Part shown: positions 12,729 through 25,235 of the stretch, piece after piece | Numbering within the stretch: position 1 is the first letter of the stretch | Layout of the letters: the number at the start of each line of letters is the position of its first letter | Made by a program: the position numbers and the translations under genes | The notes under the pieces: generated by a model | What the model was told of the DNA's origin: nothing | What the model saw: only the letters and a program-made list of their open reading frames with translations | Databases searched by the model: none | Source of the DNA: Marchantia polymorpha subsp. ruderalis | Taxonomy: Eukaryota > Streptophyta > Marchantiopsida > Marchantiales > Marchantiaceae | Direction: 5' to 3' | DNA length: 64,000 nucleotides | Assembly (NCBI GenBank): GCA_037833965.1 | Contig: AP031353.1 | Coordinates: 20,648,501-20,712,500, forward strand

Positions 12729-14845
12729 CAATGGAGTCCTTTATTTTCTCAAACACTTTCCTGAATTCACGGTCTTCAGTCGGCTGGCATCTGTTAAGGC
12801 AAACTTGACTTCGTCTTCCCGCATGAAGATTGAGTCCTATAAGGACGTTGATTTTCTCAAAACCGCTCTTCCTTCAGGTGAATCATTCTCTGAAAGAAAC
12901 CATCACAGGAGGCCTACTTTGAATCCTTGCGGGGGTGGATGGGATGAACATTGTGTACACCTCAGTTGTTTTCTACTTTCTGGTGAAGTCGGTGGTTTTG
13001 TAGTGGGGTCTTCTCTTTCAAACAATTCAAAATTTTAGGAGCTTGTTTACTCATTTGTAGCCTAGAATTTTGAATCACTTCGTAAGCTGTTCTACCAGCT
13101 TGTGGTTCAACAACACTGTAACAGGTTAATAGAGCCTCATAAGGCAAACCTGACAAGTGCAGTCTTTTATTTTCTCAAATACATCCCTCTATACACAGAA
13201 TTCAGTAGGCCGGCATTTGTGAAGGCAACACTGGACTTTGCCTTCTCTGCCTCTGCGTTCAGTCCTTGGGAAGTATATTGATGTCAATCTACATTGAGCT
13301 CAAGGCAGCCGACTATTACTCTTAAACGCCTTATTACTCGCACGTCAAGCATCTCAATATATACTACATACTAGGAGCTTTGGTTTGTAAGATGTGGACA
13401 CAAATAAAATAGAGCATATCCCATCGTGCATATGCAGATATGACGCACTAACGAACAAAGATCCTCGGAGTTAGAGTCCATTGCAGAAAGGAATATGTGT
13501 GCAAGTTGGATACGTACCCTGGGAAGGAGGAGCTCAAGATCATCATGATCAAAACCTCTGGCAGGAGGGAGAAGGTGATTTCAAACCCAACGTAAAAAGC
13601 TGTATTCTATGTGGTACGTGACAGACAACATATTTTTGGCTTTGGCAAAAACATAAACAAAATTGCAAACTGAAGTGTAATTGCGAGCATCCGAATCCCA
13701 TGTAGATTGAGCACTGAATCCCACGTGTAGTATATAAAATAGGTAAAATGTCTTGGAGGTTACCCATTGAAATGCTGGATTAAACACAACCATCCCTCAG
13801 GTCCTCAGGCGGCAGAATGTCTTCGCGCTAAAGATTTGGACCTGGCTGGCATGAGGATTTTGTATAGATGGAAACTGATAACATGTTCTTCTGCGGTTTT
13901 CAGTTTCGTGGACAAATATAGCCTCTCCTTTGCACGTGAGACGGCTGGCAAGGCCATGACGTCTTCCTCCCCCGGTTGATATATTTTGCACTGCATGGCC
14001 CTTGTAGTTGTCTGCATCCTGAAGTAAATGAAAACATCTACAATTGCGACCTTACCTTGCTTTCACCTTAACTCTCGGGAGGTAGTCAAGTCAGCTGGGA
14101 GCACTCTGGCGTGCTCTATCGTGAGCACAAGGAAATCGTTTTGGAATTGCACACATCTATGTGAACCGTCTTTTCAATGCAATCGAGCCAGTGTTTCGGA
14201 AGGCCTGTATCCCGCTGGACACTGCGTGTCTGCCTCCGTATGGAATGCTGAAACATCGATATCATGAATTTATTCCGAATCATTATAAAAATTGTACGTT
14301 CTTAGATCTTACTCCTTTAAAGTTATTGAGGAATTGTGGGTAATGGCATTCGTTTGTGTCATTCCTCGGACGTAAATACATTTTAGTATAGACACCAGTT
14401 TTAAGTAAGTCTACAAATGTATATAACAACCGTCGGAATCTCGAATTCCAAGATTTGATTTGAGTTATATTCTTGAGGTAAGCAGATTTTCATTTCTGTT
14501 CCAACCTGGTCTTCTCAAGGCTGACTTTCAAGCGCCGCCAATTCGATCCGCTATCAGCATCATTGGGAAAAGACCATGGTGCTCCTACTGTTGGGTAAGA
14601 TGCTGCTGGTCGAAATCAGGGAGTCAGCCATTTGTTCTTTGAAGAAATTTGTGAATAAGAATAACTATCGGCATGAGATAATTTGAATATGAGATAGTAC
14701 TTGCTAGAATATCCATGACATCACAACCGTGACTTTGATAAAGAGGTAATAAGTATTATATAACCGAAGGTCAAAACTCACATCAGCACTCCGAACATGC
14801 TGGTCCGCTAAGGTACCGACCACACAGCCGTTGTCAGATCGTGCA
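12729..14845 (+). repeat. Third, partial copy of the duplicated segment
   Basis: The part from about 12960 to 14845 follows 20505-22830 of the right arm in the same orientation, and 12729-12930 is an extra copy of the 20700-20880 piece. Landmarks include the block around 13360-13390 (compare 21345-21375), the block around 14105-14135 (compare 21945-21975), and the GCGCCGCCAATTC block at about 14532 (compare 22565). It has no peroxidase and carries an extra stretch around 13600-13750. Divergence is clearly higher than between the two peroxidase exon sets, so it is probably older. Confidence 0.7.
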
Positions 14846-15309
14846 CAGGTCACTCTTGAAGGGAAAGAAGAATGATAGGATTACACTCTTTATTTATGTT
14901 CACAATTTTACATTTCTAGAAAAGTTACAATCAATAACAGCCCTTTTGAGCAGAAACAGCCATTATTGCTGTTACTTTGTCTAAATGAAGTAAAGCAAGT
15001 ATAGAGTACCAATTACAGCTATTCGAACTAGACTTTCGAAAATTATATATTGATCGTGTGCTTTTGATGAGAATAAGGTAGTGAAAAAACTTGGTGAACG
15101 AAGCATGAAGGTATTTTGTCTAGACTCTGATCCATGTTTTAATTTATAATTTTGAAGTAATTGTTCTTGTGGACGTTTTTTAAAGTAAAGAAGAGAACTA
15201 TAAAATTACGGTAAATTTATTCAAGATTGGATATTTCAACCAATTTCGAACTAATTGAATGAGAGCAGTCATCTCAAGATCTCTTGTCGGAAGATAAGAG
15301 ATCTCGCAG

Positions 15310-15480
15310 CGGAAGTCTTGAGAGAAGGTAGGACTTAAATTAATTCATTTGAGAAATCGACTCACTCCAACCATCATATATCCGGTATTGTTATAGATTT
15401 TCATTCAATTTTTTATGTGTCTTATAATTTATCCAAAGTTGAAATCATATCTCACTCAAACTTGGAAACATAAAATTTTT
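15310..15480 (+). repeat. Spacer direct repeat, copy 2
   Basis: Partner of 11505-11690; see that entry for the shared blocks. The two copies are about 3.8 kb apart and moderately diverged. Confidence 0.55.
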
Positions 15481-15996
15481 TTCAAGACCAGGTCGATCAT
15501 GTGTATTTATTGTTCTCACATAGATCACCGAACACGCTGAAAAAAGTGCAAAATTCTATAAACTTTGCGAAATATAAGTTGAATATAATATATTATTCAT
15601 TAGTTCATCGACGGATTGTAATGAAATATGCTATGTTACCGATCTCTTCTTATGAAACCTTTTTACAACTATACGTTCAAAGATTAACAGGTTTGTTGGA
15701 TGTTGTATCTCTAAGAGCGAATTTAATTTTTCTTTCAGGGTATTTAAATATTTTGAAAAAGTATTGTGAAGTGACTATTTTTTAGATAGGAAATGTAGTA
15801 GTATTTTTTAAGTTTTTTCAATAGATAGTTTTGATCTGATAAAGTAAATACATCATAACTTTTTCAATTCGTACCCAATCAACTCAAATGGAGTTTCAAT
15901 AGATAGAACTTGACACTCTTGTTCTAACGAGCTCAAGAACTCTTGAATCATCGAGTTATGAATGTCGGAAGTGGGTGGTATGAATAGGCTGAAGGA

Positions 15997-16165
15997 TCTT
16001 CGGACTTCAGCTGAAATGTCTTCGGACTTCGGCTGAAGGGTCTTCGGACTTCGGTTGAAGGGTGTTCAGACTTCGGCTGAAATATCTTCGGACTTTGGCT
16101 GAAATATCTTTGGACTTCGATTGAAATGTCTTCGGACTTCGGGCGAAGGAACTTCAGACTTCTAA
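15997..16165 (+). repeat. 22-bp tandem repeat, about seven units
   Basis: Units of the form TCTTCGGACTTCGGCTGAAG start at 15997, 16019, 16041, 16063, 16085, 16107 and 16129 with a steady 22-bp period, then decay to CTTCAGACTT fragments up to about 16205. Each unit contains the near-palindrome CTTCGGCTGAAG. The period is not a multiple of three and no long frame uses it, so it is likely a non-coding minisatellite. Confidence 0.85.
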
Positions 16166-17267
16166 TTTCGCGCGAGGGGACTTCAGACTTGGGACTCTGG
16201 ACTTGGAACTAACCTGAGAGGGTATGATTACTGGACACCACCAATGATCAAGTTTCCCCATCGAGAGTGAAAATGCAGGTGTATGGGTGACATTAGGTGA
16301 GACTATTTTTAAGTGAGATTAGATGTGTTTTCAGTGTTTTATTCGAGTAAATACTCTTTGATCCTTAAAGAAGGCAAGGGGTGTTTTTGCCTTGACCTTT
16401 TGGAGTGCCTTGGGCCGGTCATGATACTATACAATCTGGTGTTGGAGAGAGGGGGGGAGGGGGGGGCATCAGGAGATTACAAGCTTAGAGCCTGAGAGGT
16501 AGTGTTCCTTTTTTTTTCCTCATGGCTAATTAAACGCAAGTTAGTGATACTTTGCTCGTGTGATGCATGTAGATTTCTAGCAGCCAACTCCCTTGGACTT
16601 TCCTCGTAAGGTAGCTGTGAGACGTAGTATTGAGATGACTGCTCTCATTCAGTGAGTAAGAAGATGGATTGAAGATGCAAACAGGGATTTAATTCAAATG
16701 TGGGAGATGGTGGCTCATGAGCAGACTTATTTGTAAAGCGAAGAGAGTTTTTTACCGGAGTAAATCAAATTTGTCTGGACATAGAACCTTTAGCCATTTT
16801 CTTTTTTTATACAAGAAATAGACAGTCTTCAGAAAAAATGAGAGTCATAGATTTTGGACATGCAAGCTCCAGTGCAGGTGTGAGTTCAGTAGATGAGCAA
16901 GAGGTTTTTCCATTTAAAGTATCGAGTTGACAAGCCAAACCAGGCCGGCGTATTATTCTTACGCTCGCTAATGGATGCATGTGCAATTATGAGACTGCTG
17001 GCAATTATGTACATTGATCAGCTGCAAAATCGGAGGCCTGAACGCTGACTGCACCAACCTCTCTTAGGCTTTACAATTTTTGTGGCGTATGCTGACTCAA
17101 ATTATTCTAGCTTGAATTAGTCTATTAGTCTGGATGTTTCTAAATATGTTTTATGATCAGGCAGAGCTCGAGAAATCGATAAAACCAAAATGTGCATCAG
17201 GGTGAGCACAGGACAGGTTCATTGCTTCGTAAGGTCGTCTGACTTTCGAGTTCTCAGACATAGGACT

Positions 17268-19025
<1,758 letters not shown>

Positions 19026-19687
19026 GGTGCTAGAAGAAGCTTTGAATCTATTCACTTAAGGAATTCGACGAATTTTTTTACTAACGACTGAATTGAATGC
19101 TAGACTGGAATTTGACTTGCCTGCAAATACGTACATTGTCAAAAACTCCGATGTCAGGGTAGCAAAAAATACAATCTTACGTGCATCATCAAGGCTAGAG
19201 GACATTTTGAACGGTTTCTACTATCTCAAGCATTTCTTTTGAAAAGGAAGTTCTGCACATGTACTACATTCGTGCACTTCATGATGAAGTTCTCGAATCT
19301 TGCTCTAGATTTCTGACAGTGAACTCTTGTACATTTGGTAAGAAGCCGCATTGGAAAAGTTATAAGATGCTTCCTATTAGAGTAACATCATGGCTTCCTC
19401 TTCACTGCAGTCAAAGAAGCATGTACACACTGAGAGCTGCTGAATTGAGTACCTGAAAGTGAAGTCTGAAGATTCAGACGCAAGTGCTTTCTCGATTCGA
19501 CAACGGCTCTTCTTATACAGCGATCTATCATGTACAGGAAAAAAAAAAGATTTTTCCGAAGACTTTTGAACGTACCTACCCGAGTTTCATGCGATTTGGT
19601 CTCATACATGATCTCACGTATTTGACACACAGATGTGTAGGTATTACCTCAAATCCGCCTCAAAAAGTGCTACATCTGTTAGAGCAT

Positions 19688-19725
19688 AATCTCCCTAACC
19701 ACTTGACAAAGTGGTTAGGGAGATT
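19688..19725. repeat. Perfect 17-bp-stem palindrome
   Basis: AATCTCCCTAACCACTT is followed by a 4-base loop and its exact reverse complement. The left arm has only one of the two halves at the matching place (about 8155-8185), so the second half arose in this copy. It lies roughly 660 bp upstream of the intact peroxidase start. Confidence 0.85.
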
Positions 19726-20078
19726 TGAGAAACTTTGCTGAATTTTATTTTTTTCTTGTATGTTTGGAAATCAAACGAAATATTTATTTCATCCTACCTT
19801 GCAAAAGTTCATACTGTGAAGGAATAGTTTTTCTCGATACGGAATGCATGGCGTAGTCTTGATTAGACCATCTACATTGACGTGCAGAGTTGTACTTTCA
19901 GAATGATTTCTCATCTGAAATGACAAAATGTGGCCAGTAATTTGAGCATTCATCTGATCAGAGTTGCTGTACGACCCGTCGTGGCAAGGCACCTGCAGCC
20001 ACGGGATTAGTACAGAGCATACCTTGTCATCCATCTCTAAAGTTCAGGAACTTTTAATCACTGGCGGGATAGACAATT

Positions 20079-20478
20079 CCATAAGACCGAAGTAATTAAC
20101 GTTAGGCTGAAAAACGTTACAAGAATGCGTATAACGTTTCGCGCTGGATTTACAATTTATCATCTTAGATGATAAATCGAGACAGGGGCCCCAGCGCCTT
20201 AAGGCCAATAAAAAGCTGCCTTGCGGGGTTACCAAGTTTGATTCCTCAATGTTCCCATAGGGCATGTGTATCTTCGCTTTCAATCCGCCAGCAATGAGTT
20301 TTAGCAGTTTTTTGTCTCGGATCTTACGTCTACGTAGGTTCGAATCCTGCCTCTCCCAAGTATACTTCGTATTTTTCAAATAGAGGCGAAGTACTTCTTC
20401 AGATGTCTCGGGCAAATCCTCTCGCCAGCTTACCCGAAAGAATTGTTGGCAGAGCGACGCCAGTACATATGCTATGAA
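20079..20478 (-). other. Organelle-like insert with a trnY fragment
   Basis: About 400 bp are present here but absent from the matching place in the left arm (near 7689-7725), where the flanks are joined. Inside, 20329-20358 (plus strand) reads TCTACGTAGGTTCGAATCC followed by TGCCTCTCCCA, which I recognise as the T-arm and acceptor 3' half of plant organellar tRNA-Tyr (GUA). No full tRNA fold is present. A 150-codon frame (20044-20496, minus) spans the insert and is probably chance. The likely reading is a nuclear copy of mitochondrial DNA, gained after the duplication. Confidence 0.55.
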
Positions 20479-22830
20479 CAGTCTATGTACATCCATTGCT
20501 AATCACCTTCTGGAATGGTCGGTGTGCTTGAAGGGGATTTTTCTCTTTGAAAAATTTAAGTATTCTATGACCTTGTTTACAGATTTGTAGCCTATAAATT
20601 AGTTCAAACTCGTAATCTGTTTTAAGGCACACATGTTATTTAGTAACACTGTAACTGGTGAACAGAGCCTCAACAACAGCAACAAAACTGAAGAACGGAG
20701 CCCTTTATTTTCTCAAACTCAATCCTGTATACACGGTATTCAGTCGGCTGGCATCTGTGAAGGCAACATTGGACTTCGTCTTCTCTGCGTGAAGATTCAG
20801 TCCTTCAAGTACGTTGATGCTTTCGTACTGCTTTTTTATTAGGTGAATCATCGTCTGAACGGAAACATCAGGAGGCCTAGCATCTGTGAGACATTTCATG
20901 CAAATATGATGAGAGGATTAATTAAAAGCCCTCACAAGCACCACCTGTGTGCTGGAAGCTCAATACCCATCAAAAGTCAAAATACATGTAGGTTCATTTC
21001 TGAGTTCAAAGACCAAGGACTCTCATACCATACATGGATTTTTTATGTTTGATCGAATCACTTTTGAAGCTCGATATAGAAATTTTGATAATGGCCATCA
21101 TACGAATGACACCTCAAACTGTTGTTGTCAAGCGACCCGAGGTTTTCCTTCTAATGCAAAATATGCGAATTTCAAGTTCCTAGATCCGACATCTGAGAAT
21201 AACGGATCTTGGATATGAATCGACTGGCTACGAAAGTTTTTCGGGACATATATGGATGTCAGTCAACATTGAGGTCAAGACTTGAAGGTATCTAAATGAT
21301 ATTTTTAAAGGCCATATTAATTTCAAGTCAAGCATCTCAAAATTTAGCACATACTAGGAGCTTTGGTTTGTAAGGTGCATGTCCCAAGATACATGGACCT
21401 TATCTGTTCGTGCATGTGTACAATTTACACACTAGGGAACAGAGATTACTGTAGATTATAGTCCTCTGCAGAAAGAAATGTTTTTGCAGGTTTTATACGT
21501 CCCGGAGCTAAGGATGGTGCCCAATCAACCCTCTGGCAGGAGGGAGAAGGGATTTCACAACACCGAATGTTTCTACGTTCGCAACAAAATATGCTGGATA
21601 CAATACAACCAACCCTTAGGTCCGGACAGGCGTCAGAACTGTGTTCATCCTGAAGCGTTGGAGATCCGGAATGAGAATTTGGAAAAACAGAAATAAAAAA
21701 CATGTAGATTCTCTATTTTGATTCTGGTGCACACCTAAAGTCTCTCATATGCACGTATACCCGTGAGATGGCTGGCAAGGTCATGATTTCCAAGACAGTT
21801 CTTCCTCCCCCGGTTGATATATTCTGTAATGCATGTCACTTGTAGTTGAGTCATTGCAGAAGTGATTGACCGAGTCTTCATCAGCAATTGCGACCTACCC
21901 TTGTTTTCACCTTCACTCTCTGGATACAGTAATGCTCAGCTGTGAGCACGCTGGCATGCTCTTTTGTGAGCACAAGGAAATCATATTGCAATTACACATT
22001 GTAAACATGTGTCCCGCTATACACTGCCTGTTTGACTCGGTATGAAAACCTTACATATTGGTATTTTGAATAAAGTCCGACTCATAATCAAGGTTGTGCT
22101 CACTTGGATCCTGCAAGTACCAGAAAGTATTCAGATTATGAAATATCTTAAGTGAGCAACTTCTCTCCTTCTCTTTCAACCTTATTCAAAGAAGACATTG
22201 CTGACTCGCTGATTTCAACCAGACAGCATCTTAACCTACCGGAGTATGACGAGATCGATATGGGAATCATCGCCTGCGTTTTAGTTGTTTAGCACAGGAA
22301 AGACACGATTTATACGTCAATTCTGAAAGTCATTTGTACGTATGTAAACAATTGAGGAATTGTGGGAGGTGATGTACTGTTTGTGACAATCCTTGGATTC
22401 TTTTTGTTTAAGGATCATAATGATAAAATATAACAAACGCCGGTCTCAAGTAAAGCTACACATGTTTATAACTACCGTCAGAATCTCGAATTTCCCGCAT
22501 TCACATTATGATCCTCAGATGTTCGTTTACGTTCCAACCTGATCTTGTCGGCGCTGATTTAAAGCGCCGCCAATTCCATCCGCCATCATCTCCATTGAGA
22601 AAATATTATGGTGTGCCTCCTGTTACGTAAGATGCTACGGGTTTCAAATCAGGAATTAAGCCATCTGTTGTTTAGCTAAAGGTGTGATAGTTTCCGCAAT
22701 TCCTGTCGACTTTTGCACTTGATTAAGATGATATAAATTATAAGTGTTTTATAACCGAGGTCCAAACTCAGATCAGCACTCCTAACTTGCTGGTCGGCTG
22801 AGGTACCTATGACATAGCGGGTGTCACTAG

Positions 22831-24120
22831 TGGATCCGGCACTCCAGAGGGAATAGACCTTTAGTGCCTCGTGAGAATTTGGTACTCCAGCTGCCTAGAG
22901 AACTGGGGCAATCAAGCTGGAGCTCGAGGTCGAAAACAGCTTAGAAGAATATCGACCAGACGAAAGCAGATCCCACGCTTATAACGTGATTGGTGGGAGT
23001 GCGATGGCAGCTGCTGAATAAAGTCCGTCAAATTGGCTACTCAAGCTAGGAGCATTCGAATGGTTACAAAGAGACGAATATGGGATAATTATAGAGGCAC
23101 ATTTGTGCGATAATCCACTAAAGTCAGCAACAACGTTAAGATTTTATGACCGTGAAATTCGAGTTGCTTGTCCGTGATTCGGGTACTTCAACTTTGGCAA
23201 TTATGACCGCAGAATTCATGTCATCGGCCGGCTATGACTGTAATGTGCACAACCTCTTCTCTTGCCACCTACTGAGTGAGTGTTTGTTGTCAAGTAGATC
23301 TTTGCATGTAAGGATGTTGGCACTACATTGTCTTAGCTATTGTTTATAGTTTACCGATTGTGCTCTTAGCAATATTCCCGCTGTAAATTAGTATATATAT
23401 TAATTACCTATGTACATTGTTTCCAGATGACCTCTCTGTTCACCTCAAGCTCAACTCGAAGTTCAAAGTTTCCAGTGAGTCTGCGCGTCAGTAAAACAGC
23501 TCTAGAATCAACATTTAAGCCATTCACAGCTTCAATAAAAAAACGTTTGAAAGCCAAAAGAGGTGTATCTTTCAACATATTTTTCAACTTGTAAACTGAG
23601 CCCACCTCATGCAGAATTGACGGGAAAACTAGAACCCTGAAATTCAATGGTAACTTCTTGAAGAGGTCAAAGATTTAACATTCAGCGGGGGAACATTATC
23701 AAACCAGAAACGAATCGAGAATCCTTTGAAAGGCAAAAACAGATATAAAAAATCAGATCTTACTTCTCATTGGCAAATTGTACCTCTCGACATTTAAGAT
23801 CAAGATTCCATCGTATATACAGCCATTATTTACATTTCTATGCAAATCTGTTAGCAATGCCGAGTTTGAAATCTGTGTCGACAGCACATGTCTAGAGCCA
23901 AACTTTTAGGTGGGTAGGCAAAAACGTCGGAAACCAAAATGGCTATTGCAAATTTAAAAACCCAAAATACAACAAGCCCAGCAAGAGGAGCCGTGGACGT
24001 TCACAACGATCACGCTGCTTTTGCCTCTCATGGATTCAATGCATTACATGGTTTGTTCTTCCTCATGGGCGATGAGTATCAACGTTAATCATGAAACTTT
24101 GAGCAACTTTGGGAAACTTT
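22831..24120. other. Stretch without a recognisable gene
   Basis: Short frames at 23146-23349 (plus) and 23408-23647 (minus) have no recognisable domain, signal or repeat. The part from about 23940 may be flanking or leader sequence of the LINE that follows. Nothing else is supported. Confidence 0.4.
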
Positions 24121-24450
24121 GAGTTTAGGGATTTGAACATGAATCTTGCGGGGGCCATTTCTTCTTGCTGGAGTGTCAACAGTAGCTGAGATTTTGTAGG
24201 CTTGTTCAAGACGGCCGGGCGTACATACCTGCAAATTTTCAGCTTCAACGGAGCTACTGTCAAGAAGTTTTCATTTCGAAACTTTGAGTTTAGGGGTTTG
24301 AGCATGAATCTTGCGGGGGCTATATCTTCTTGATGGAGTGTCAATAGGAGCTGAGATTTGGTGAGCTTGTTCAGAACGGTCGAGCGCATATACTTGCAAA
24401 TTTTCAAACTCAACGGAGCTGCTGTCAAGAAGTTTTCATTTCAAAACTTT
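24121..24450 (+). repeat. Two 165-bp tandem units before the LINE
   Basis: Units start at 24121 and 24286 with GAGTTTAGGG, and a third start is cut short at 24451 (GAGTTTGTG). The period is exactly 165 bp and the units are about 85-90% alike. The minus-strand translation is open through both, because 165 is a multiple of three, but it has no other coding sign. Their place directly before LINE ORF1 suggests 5'-UTR monomers like those of some mammalian L1s. Confidence 0.8.
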
Positions 24451-24578
24451 GAGTTTGTGTAACATCTTGTAAAGTTGGGTTCATGATGGATTCTTAAAAG
24501 AAACTTCTCAATCTTGTGCAAACGATTTTGGAATAATTGAAAGTGCTGCGCCAAGAATTCAATGCATAGAATGTTGCC

Positions 24579-25220
24579 TTGGCTGCTGCAAAGAATGAAA
24601 TCCGGGAGTTGAAGATTTCTCACAAAAGTTTTGAGAAGATCATGCTCCAAATCTCTAGATCTGTTGAGGACATACAATACAAGGTTGATTCTCAAGCTTC
24701 TACTGTTACTACTCCTGCTTTGCATGAAGTGGTTGAAACTCTAAAGGTGAAAATGAAGTCCTATGCTGAAGCTACCAAGTCTGCTCATATCTCTTTCTGT
24801 CAAGAGCAAGAGATTGAAAAGGCTAATCAATTTGCTCGTATGAAGAATGTGAGGATTTCGGATCTACCTGAATCTGAGAAGGAAGAGGTGAAGAGTGTGG
24901 TCACCAAGTTTTTGATTGAAACACTTGATGTTCCTAATCCGGATTTGGCTTATGCTTACCGTATTGGCAACAAAGGCGCACAACCTCGTGCCATTATTGT
25001 TAAGTTTGTGAATAAAGATCAACGTGATATGGCTTTAGCTAACAAGGCCATTCTCAAGGGACGGAGAATTTGGTTAGATCCAGATCTTACACCTCTTCAA
25101 GTTGAAGCAAGGAGGAAGGAGCTTGCAAAAGTCAAAGAAGCTCAAGATGCAGGTTTTGTAGCTTATCTACGTGATAGTCAAGCTATTATCACCAAGAGGA
25201 GTAGACAATCATCAACCTAG
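24579..25220 (+). CDS. LINE ORF1, RNA-binding protein, no ATG at its 5' end
   Basis: About 213 codons are open after an in-frame TAG at 24567-24569. The first in-frame ATG is at 24642 (22 codons in). The first half is helical and heptad-like. The second half (residues about 85-190) reads MKNVRISDLPESE, then AYRIG, ARAIIVKF-like and IWLDPDLTPLQ elements typical of the RRM-containing ORF1 proteins of plant L1-type LINEs. The tail is basic. It would coat the LINE RNA. The frame is intact, but the N-terminus may be truncated. Confidence 0.8.
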   Translation: MAAAKNEIRELKISHKSFEKIMLQISRSVEDIQYKVDSQASTVTTPALHEVVETLKVKMKSYAEATKSAHISFCQEQEIEKANQFARMKNVRISDLPESEKEEVKSVVTKFLIETLDVPNPDLAYAYRIGNKGAQPRAIIVKFVNKDQRDMALANKAILKGRRIWLDPDLTPLQVEARRKELAKVKEAQDAGFVAYLRDSQAIITKRSRQSST

Positions 25221-25235
25221 CAATCCAAGAGATTA

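Larger units (their letters stand above)
14846..16744. other. Spacer of the inverted duplication, right part
   Basis: There is no recognisable gene. Contents are the direct repeat copy at 15310-15480, the 22-bp tandem array at 15997-16165, a G-run around 16448-16467, and otherwise AT-rich sequence. A 94-codon frame at 15501-15785 has no family features. Confidence 0.5.

Noticed and set aside
20329-20358. A functional tRNA gene
   Set aside because: Only the T-arm and acceptor 3' strand are present; the D-arm, anticodon arm and 5' acceptor strand are missing.
20044-20496. A 150-codon host gene on the minus strand
   Set aside because: The frame runs across the organelle-like insert and both its borders, has no recognisable domain, and is absent from the left arm.
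22826-22845. Cloning-vector polylinker (ACTAGTGGATCC)
   Set aside because: Only 12 bases match, flanking sequence does not continue as vector, and adjacent restriction sites like this occur by chance.
24063-24428. A 121-codon minus-strand protein with two repeats
   Set aside because: The repeats are the 165-bp DNA units; the open frame follows from a period divisible by three and has no coding features.
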